A stretch of 18,421 nucleotides of DNA from Treponema sp. (GTDB taxonomy: Bacteria; Spirochaetota; Spirochaetia; Treponematales; Breznakiellaceae): NCBI GenBank assembly GCA_009786715.1, contig WQRN01000028.1:1-18421 (forward strand). Direction: 5' to 3'. The translations under genes were made by a program, and so were the position numbers. The first letter of the stretch is position 1, and every line of letters starts with the position of its first letter. The notes beneath the pieces were generated by a model. It made no database searches, had not been told where the DNA came from, and saw only the letters and a program-made list of their open reading frames with translations. Below are positions 14,014 through 18,421 of the stretch, piece by piece.

Positions 14014-16928
14014 TCGGAGAGAATGAAATATTTTTAGATTTTTCCGCGATTCATTCGCTGCGTGTAAACGGAGAATGGCTGGTAGTCGCAATTGTCATGA
14101 CTATTGCGGTGTTTATGCTGATCTTGATTATACTTTATAAAAATAAACGTCAGGCGGCCTATTTAAAAAGAGAACACGAACGCGTCAGGATCATGCTTGA
14201 TACCCTGCCTATTGCCTGTTTTATAGGACTTATGAAAGGAAAAGTATTTGATTGCAATTTAGAAACCTTAAAGCTCTTTGAATTAAAAAATAAACAGGAA
14301 TTTTTAGACCACTTTGAAAAAGATCTATCGCCTGAATATCAGCCTGACGGACGGCATTCGCTTGAGTTACTCATTTATTACGGAAGTTTGGCGGTTAAAA
14401 ACGGTAAATGTATTTTCAACTGGACGCATCAGCTGCTAGACGGAACGCCGATTCCTGCGCTTGTTACGCTTGAATGCGTTGTTTACGGCAGCGAAAAAGT
14501 TCTTATGGCTTATATACGCGATATGCGTGAGCATGCAAAAATGACTGAGGAGATAGGCAGGCAGAACGAACTTCTTAAAGCGGTAAATAATGTGTCTTCC
14601 ATCTTGCTTTATCCCGACATGGAACATTTTGAAGACAGCCTTGTAACATCTATGAGTATTATCGGAAATGTTGTAGATGTAGATCGAGTGTGTATTTGGA
14701 AAAATCATGTAATGGATAACAAGAATTACTGCGCCATGACACATGAGTGGGTCAGCGGTAAAAGACCAAAAATAGCTGACAAGTTTAAAATTGATGTGTC
14801 TTATGATGATGTTCTGCATGGCTGGTGGGAGACATTATCGCAGGGTGAAAGTATAAGTAAACTTGTGCGTGATATGTCTTCTGATGAGAGAACGCAGCTT
14901 GAGCCGTTTAAAATATTATCTATTTTTGTTACGCCTGTATTTGTGCATGATGAGTTCTGGGGTTATGTCGGCTACGATGATTGCCGCAAGGAGCGGATAT
15001 TTTCGGATAACGAAAAAATAATCCTGCGTTCCGCCGGTATGATGTTCGCAAACGCTTTTATCCGCAACGATATGACAAACAATATCGTTGAAGCGTCTAC
15101 AGAATTGATTAAAGCCAAGGATCAGGCGGAGCAAAGCAACCGTTCAAAAACCATTTTCCTTTCGCAAATGAGCCACGAAATCCGCACGCCGATGAACGCG
15201 ATATTGGGTATTGCCGAGATACAGCTTCGCAGCGGAGATATTTCGCCTGATAATGAAGAAGCGTTTGCGAAGATATACGAGGCCGGCGATTTGCTGCTTA
15301 ATATTATAAATGATATATTGGATCTTTCAAGAATTGAATCCGGCAAATTGGAGCTTATTCTTTATAAATATGATATTCCAAGCTTGATTAACGATACGGC
15401 GCAATTGAACCGTATGCGGTACGACTCAAAGCCAATCTTGTTCACTATTCAGGTTGATGAAAATACGCCGGTTGATTTATTCGGAGACGAGCTTAGAATT
15501 AAACAAATTCTGAATAACATTCTTTCCAATGCGTTTAAATATACTGATGAAGGTAAAATTGAATTTGATATTTCCGCCGAATCCGCGGATGATCAAAATG
15601 ACGGCGTAACTCTTGTGTTCCGCGTAAGCGATACAGGGCAGGGAATGTCCAGAGAACAGATTGAAAGGCTTTTTGATGAATATACCCGTTTTAATCTTGA
15701 TACTAACCGCACTATTGTAGGCATAGGTCTTGGAATGAGCATAACAAAACGCCTGATTGAATTAATGAACGGCGAAATATCAGTAGAAAGCGAACCGGGA
15801 AGAGGATCCATATTTACCGTACGCATTCCCCAGCAGCGTAAGAGCTCAGCGGTGTGCGGATCTGAATTGGTTAAAAAGCTGAATACTTTCAATTTCCACA
15901 GCACCACTATTATGAAAAAGGCGCAATTTATCAGAGAGTATATGCCTTATGGAAGCGTTCTTGTAGTTGATGATGTCGAATCTAATATTTACGTTGTTAA
16001 AGGGATGCTAATGCCTTATGGAATAAAAGTTGATACAGCTTTCAGCGGTTTTGAAGCGATAAAAATAATCGAAGAAGGAAAAAAATACGACATTGTTTTT
16101 ATGGATCATATGATGCCGAAAATGGACGGTATCGAAGCAACAAAACATATACGTGATATGGGATATACGAACGCTATTATCGCTTTAACCGCAAACGCTT
16201 TGATAGGACGCGCTGAAATGTTTATGAAAAACGGTTTTGACGGTTTTATTTCCAAACCGATCGATTCGCGTGAGTTGAATTTAATATTAAATGATTTTAT
16301 ACGCAATAAAAAACCTCCTGAAGTTATCGAGGCCGCAAGACGGGAGATGCAGCAGCGAAAAGAAGCTGAAAATACAGCGCAAAGCGCGTCTATAGATGAT
16401 GAGTTAAAAAACGGAGTAGCGCATGACATTGAAAATGCGCTTGATGTGCTGAAAGAGTTATTAGCTCAATTAGGAACAGGTTCGGATTTCAAATTATTTG
16501 CCACAACAGTTCACGGTTTAAAAAGCGCGCTCGCCAACATTAAAGAAATGCAGCTTTCAAATATAGCGCTCAGACTGGAACAGGCGGCGATAAATGAGGG
16601 AACAGCCGTTTTGTCGGCTGAAACTCCGGGTTTTATGAATATGCTTAAGTCATTGCTTGGAAAACTCAAGAAACCTGAAACAGACAGCGGCGGTGAAGCG
16701 CAGGAACTTTCACAGGACGAAAAAGATTTACTAAAAAATAAAATAAATGAAATTAAAGCAGCCTGCGCAGCGCTTAATGTTAAAGCGGCCAAGACAGCTT
16801 TAACAGAATTAAAACAAAAGCCCTGGCCTAATAATATAAGCGCTGTTATAGATGAAATATCTTTGTATCTGATCCGCGGCGAGGTTTCAAAAGTTGAATC
16901 TGCCGCAGATAAAGCAAAATTATCTTAA
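14010..16928 (+). CDS. Hybrid histidine kinase 3: PAS, GAF, HisKA-HATPase-REC-HPt
   Basis: This 972-residue protein has one membrane segment at about 22-43 and only about 20 residues before it, so it has no extracytoplasmic sensor domain. A PAS-like domain (about 58-175) and a GAF domain (about 185-352, with DVDRVCIW and EFWGYVGYDDCRKERIF) form the input. The kinase core has phospho-His389 in SHEIRTPMNAI, NILSNAFKYT and DTGQGM. Its G2 box reads GIGLGM: Ile572 replaces the Thr found in the two sister kinases. The receiver has Asp699 (FMDHMMPKMDG). The HPt has His835 (VHGLKSALANIK; Lys845 replaces the usual Gly). The tail includes Trp939-Pro940. The start overlaps the kinase 2 stop as ATGA, a classic coupled junction. 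The stop overlaps that of argA on the other strand. It probably senses a cytoplasmic or redox/energy signal, which is inferred only from the absence of a periplasmic domain. Confidence 0.91.
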   Translation: MIGENEIFLDFSAIHSLRVNGEWLVVAIVMTIAVFMLILIILYKNKRQAAYLKREHERVRIMLDTLPIACFIGLMKGKVFDCNLETLKLFELKNKQEFLDHFEKDLSPEYQPDGRHSLELLIYYGSLAVKNGKCIFNWTHQLLDGTPIPALVTLECVVYGSEKVLMAYIRDMREHAKMTEEIGRQNELLKAVNNVSSILLYPDMEHFEDSLVTSMSIIGNVVDVDRVCIWKNHVMDNKNYCAMTHEWVSGKRPKIADKFKIDVSYDDVLHGWWETLSQGESISKLVRDMSSDERTQLEPFKILSIFVTPVFVHDEFWGYVGYDDCRKERIFSDNEKIILRSAGMMFANAFIRNDMTNNIVEASTELIKAKDQAEQSNRSKTIFLSQMSHEIRTPMNAILGIAEIQLRSGDISPDNEEAFAKIYEAGDLLLNIINDILDLSRIESGKLELILYKYDIPSLINDTAQLNRMRYDSKPILFTIQVDENTPVDLFGDELRIKQILNNILSNAFKYTDEGKIEFDISAESADDQNDGVTLVFRVSDTGQGMSREQIERLFDEYTRFNLDTNRTIVGIGLGMSITKRLIELMNGEISVESEPGRGSIFTVRIPQQRKSSAVCGSELVKKLNTFNFHSTTIMKKAQFIREYMPYGSVLVVDDVESNIYVVKGMLMPYGIKVDTAFSGFEAIKIIEEGKKYDIVFMDHMMPKMDGIEATKHIRDMGYTNAIIALTANALIGRAEMFMKNGFDGFISKPIDSRELNLILNDFIRNKKPPEVIEAARREMQQRKEAENTAQSASIDDELKNGVAHDIENALDVLKELLAQLGTGSDFKLFATTVHGLKSALANIKEMQLSNIALRLEQAAINEGTAVLSAETPGFMNMLKSLLGKLKKPETDSGGEAQELSQDEKDLLKNKINEIKAACAALNVKAAKTALTELKQKPWPNNISAVIDEISLYLIRGEVSKVESAADKAKLS

Positions 16929-18196
16929 AGCTCAAGCGCGAAAACCTTGCTGTTTCTGCTTTGGTCGTAAATCATGCGTTTTTGTTCAGGAAGGCTGTTT
17001 ACCGCCGCTTCTTTAAAACCGAGGGATTCGAACCAATCCTGAGATTGTGTCGTTAGGACAAAGACCCGCTTCATTCCGCTTTTTTTTGCCTTCTCGATAA
17101 GGCAGCCGACGATTTTTCTGCCAAGCCCCAGGTCGGTATAATTCGGGTCTGTCGCGACAGCGGCAATTTCCCCCTGAGACTCACCCCAATTGTGCAAAGC
17201 GCCGCATGCGCGTATCGAACCGTCAATTTCAAGAACGGAGTAATCGCTTTTTTTCTCTTGAATCTGCTCTGGGTTCCGTCTGATTAAGATGCCTTTTTGC
17301 ATCAGCGGTTCCATAAGCCTTAAAATATCCGGCAAATCCCTTGAATGAAAAGCGCGGATCGAGTCATATTCATCGGTATAAATCATCGTCCCGACTCCCA
17401 AATTGGAGTAAAGTTCCTTAAGGACAGCGCCTTCTTCTTTCCCGTCTATTATATGAACTCTGTGAACGCCTGCTTCACTTGCCTTTAAGGCAAGTTTAAG
17501 TTCCCGTTGGATACTTATGGAATTCGAATTTATCAGTTCCTGCGCTTCATGGGGGGTTAGCCTTGTAACATTCTGCCTGTCGCAAGCCGTTATAATGAAC
17601 AATTTGACCGCTCCAAGGGCTTTGGACGCCTCAAGGGCAATTTCATCGCTGGGTACATTGTACGGCTTTCCCGAGGGGCTCCAGCCTATGCAGGGTAGGA
17701 TCGGAACCATGCCCAAATTCAACACTCTGGTAAGGGAATCGGCGTAGATTTTATCGACTGTTCCGGTATGCCCGGTATCTGTGCCGTTAATAACGCCAAG
17801 CCCTCTTGCCCTTACAAAATTGCCTATCAGAGCATCAACCCTGCTGCCGGAGAGAAATGTCATAAACCTGCTTGCTACATTAAAGGCTGCCATTTCGATA
17901 TATGAGATTGCGTTTGATGTTGTAACTCTGACGGGGGTATCGTCGGCGGGAATATAGGATGTTTCGATATCATGCTGCTTTAGAACCGCGTCGATGTGTT
18001 CTTTGGCTCCGGGGACAATAACCACTTTAAATCCTGTTTTTGCCAGCAACGCCAGATCTTTAACAAGGCCGGGAAAACCGGGATCTTCTGTCACGGGAAA
18101 ATCAATTTTAAAGACCATAGTAGAACCTTCGAACCGGCTTTGATAATGAAAAACCTCGCGAATTAGATCTACCTGCGGCCAGGAAATATTGTCCAT
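16925..18196 (-). CDS. argA: N-acetylglutamate synthase (amino-acid-N-acetyltransferase)
   Basis: This 423-residue protein is close to E. coli ArgA in length and order. Residues 28-272 form an amino-acid-kinase-fold domain (LAKTGFKVVIVPGAKEHID, VPILPCIGWSPSGKPYNV, LFIITACDRQN, GVHRVHIIDG). Residues 280-420 form a GNAT acetyltransferase domain with the acetyl-CoA loop in VATDPNYTDLGLGRKIV, then FVLTTQSQDWFESLGF. The enzyme makes N-acetylglutamate from acetyl-CoA and glutamate, the first committed step of arginine synthesis; the kinase-fold part usually holds the arginine feedback site and does not phosphorylate. The paired glycines of the kinase-fold entry motif seen in E. coli ArgA are replaced here by KIDFPV, which fits loss of kinase chemistry. 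An in-frame stop just upstream fixes the ATG at 18196 as the first possible start, although its Shine-Dalgarno sequence is weak. No other arg gene is in the window. Confidence 0.9.
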   Translation of the reverse strand: MDNISWPQVDLIREVFHYQSRFEGSTMVFKIDFPVTEDPGFPGLVKDLALLAKTGFKVVIVPGAKEHIDAVLKQHDIETSYIPADDTPVRVTTSNAISYIEMAAFNVASRFMTFLSGSRVDALIGNFVRARGLGVINGTDTGHTGTVDKIYADSLTRVLNLGMVPILPCIGWSPSGKPYNVPSDEIALEASKALGAVKLFIITACDRQNVTRLTPHEAQELINSNSISIQRELKLALKASEAGVHRVHIIDGKEEGAVLKELYSNLGVGTMIYTDEYDSIRAFHSRDLPDILRLMEPLMQKGILIRRNPEQIQEKKSDYSVLEIDGSIRACGALHNWGESQGEIAAVATDPNYTDLGLGRKIVGCLIEKAKKSGMKRVFVLTTQSQDWFESLGFKEAAVNSLPEQKRMIYDQSRNSKVFALEL

Positions 18197-18421
18197 GAGT
18201 TAATCTTAATATGAAACGGGGGTCATTTTCCATAGCTTTTTCCCCTAAAGCAAACTTTTTTGATTCCGATATTAAATATGAAGAGGAAAATTCCTTTAGG
18301 TCATTGGTTCAATGACCCGGCTGAAAATTCCCTTTCTGGCTGAAAAATGTATCCGTTGGGTATTAGTATTCATCCAGGTAACCTCACCCTTCCGGGAACG
18401 GTGGGTCGGGGGTTCTTGTGG
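18197..18421. other. Right-edge region without a convincing gene; argA leader side
   Basis: These 225 bp hold the upstream region of argA and run to the window edge. They contain a perfect hairpin, two overlapping sets of 9-bp direct repeats and an imperfect GC-rich palindrome (18383-18405). On the minus strand, one frame is open from the edge for 41 codons to a TAA at 18296-18298. It could be the end of another gene, but it has no recognisable domain. On the + strand, a 21-codon frame (18278-18343) has no Shine-Dalgarno sequence. No clear promoter for argA was found. Confidence 0.5.
18286..18346. repeat. Hairpin with flanking short direct repeats
   Basis: GGTCATTG (18299-18306) and CAATGACC (18310-18317) pair perfectly around a GTT loop. 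GAAAATTCC occurs at 18286-18294 and 18323-18331, on either side of the hairpin. GGCTGAAAA occurs at 18319-18327 and 18338-18346. No T run follows the hairpin on either strand, so it is not a standard terminator. It may be a small dispersed repeat (REP or MITE-like) or an operator in the argA leader. Confidence 0.5.

Noticed and set aside
18278..18343. 21-codon + strand frame starting at an ATG
   Set aside because: It is very short, has no ribosome binding site, and is made up of the hairpin and direct repeats.
18296..18421. 41-codon minus-strand frame open to the window edge
   Set aside because: It might be the end of a gene outside the window, but it has no recognisable motif and is too short to call.

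Overview
The window looks like a bacterial chromosome segment, most likely from a host-associated or anaerobic spirochaete of the Treponema type. That placement is an inference from the gene mix: a BspA-like leucine-rich-repeat surface protein with an InlB-type repeat, a zinc-finger RecO, a fused kinase-fold/GNAT N-acetylglutamate synthase, a retropepsin-like protease, and very large hybrid histidine kinases with periplasmic sensors. No rRNA, tRNA, CRISPR array, insertion sequence or transposase is visible. Base composition changes along the window: the left-edge surface protein is clearly AT-rich, recO and argA are clearly richer in G+C, and the kinases are intermediate.

Layout. (1) 1-2597, +: the 3' part of a large secreted or surface protein (its 5' end lies outside the window), closed by a strong intrinsic terminator. 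(2) 2690-3100, -: a small retroviral-type (clan AA) aspartic protease, divergent from (3) 3288-4151, +: an exported metallo-beta-lactamase-fold hydrolase. (4) 4165-4920 and 4947-5306, -: recO and an upstream XRE-type regulator, probably co-transcribed as regulator then recO. (5) 5590-16928, +: a tightly packed four-gene signalling operon. (6) 16925-18196, -: N-acetylglutamate synthase (argA), tail-to-tail with the operon so that the two stop codons overlap. (7) 18197-18421: no convincing gene, but a perfect hairpin and short direct repeats.

The main feature is the 11.3-kb signalling operon. Its first gene is a response regulator with a receiver domain and a complete HD-GYP cyclic-di-GMP phosphodiesterase domain. 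The next three genes are paralogous hybrid histidine kinases. All three carry the same cytoplasmic chassis (HisKA, HATPase, receiver, HPt and a conserved helical tail with an invariant Trp-Pro), but each has a different input end. The first has a Cache-like periplasmic domain plus a Cys-rich PAS domain. The second has two different periplasmic binding-protein domains in one chain plus a GAF domain. The third has almost no extracytoplasmic part and uses PAS plus GAF. The genes overlap by 10 bp, are 1 bp apart, and overlap by 4 bp, so they are very probably co-transcribed and partly translationally coupled. The simplest reading, which is inference, is that three sensory inputs feed phosphoryl groups through their HPt domains to one shared HD-GYP output and so set local c-di-GMP levels. 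No transcription-factor output is encoded in the operon.

Two start codons are placed downstream of the longest open frame because of good Shine-Dalgarno sequences: the HD-GYP gene at 5590 and the second kinase at 9823. The surface-protein frame runs through the left edge, so its true start is not in the window.
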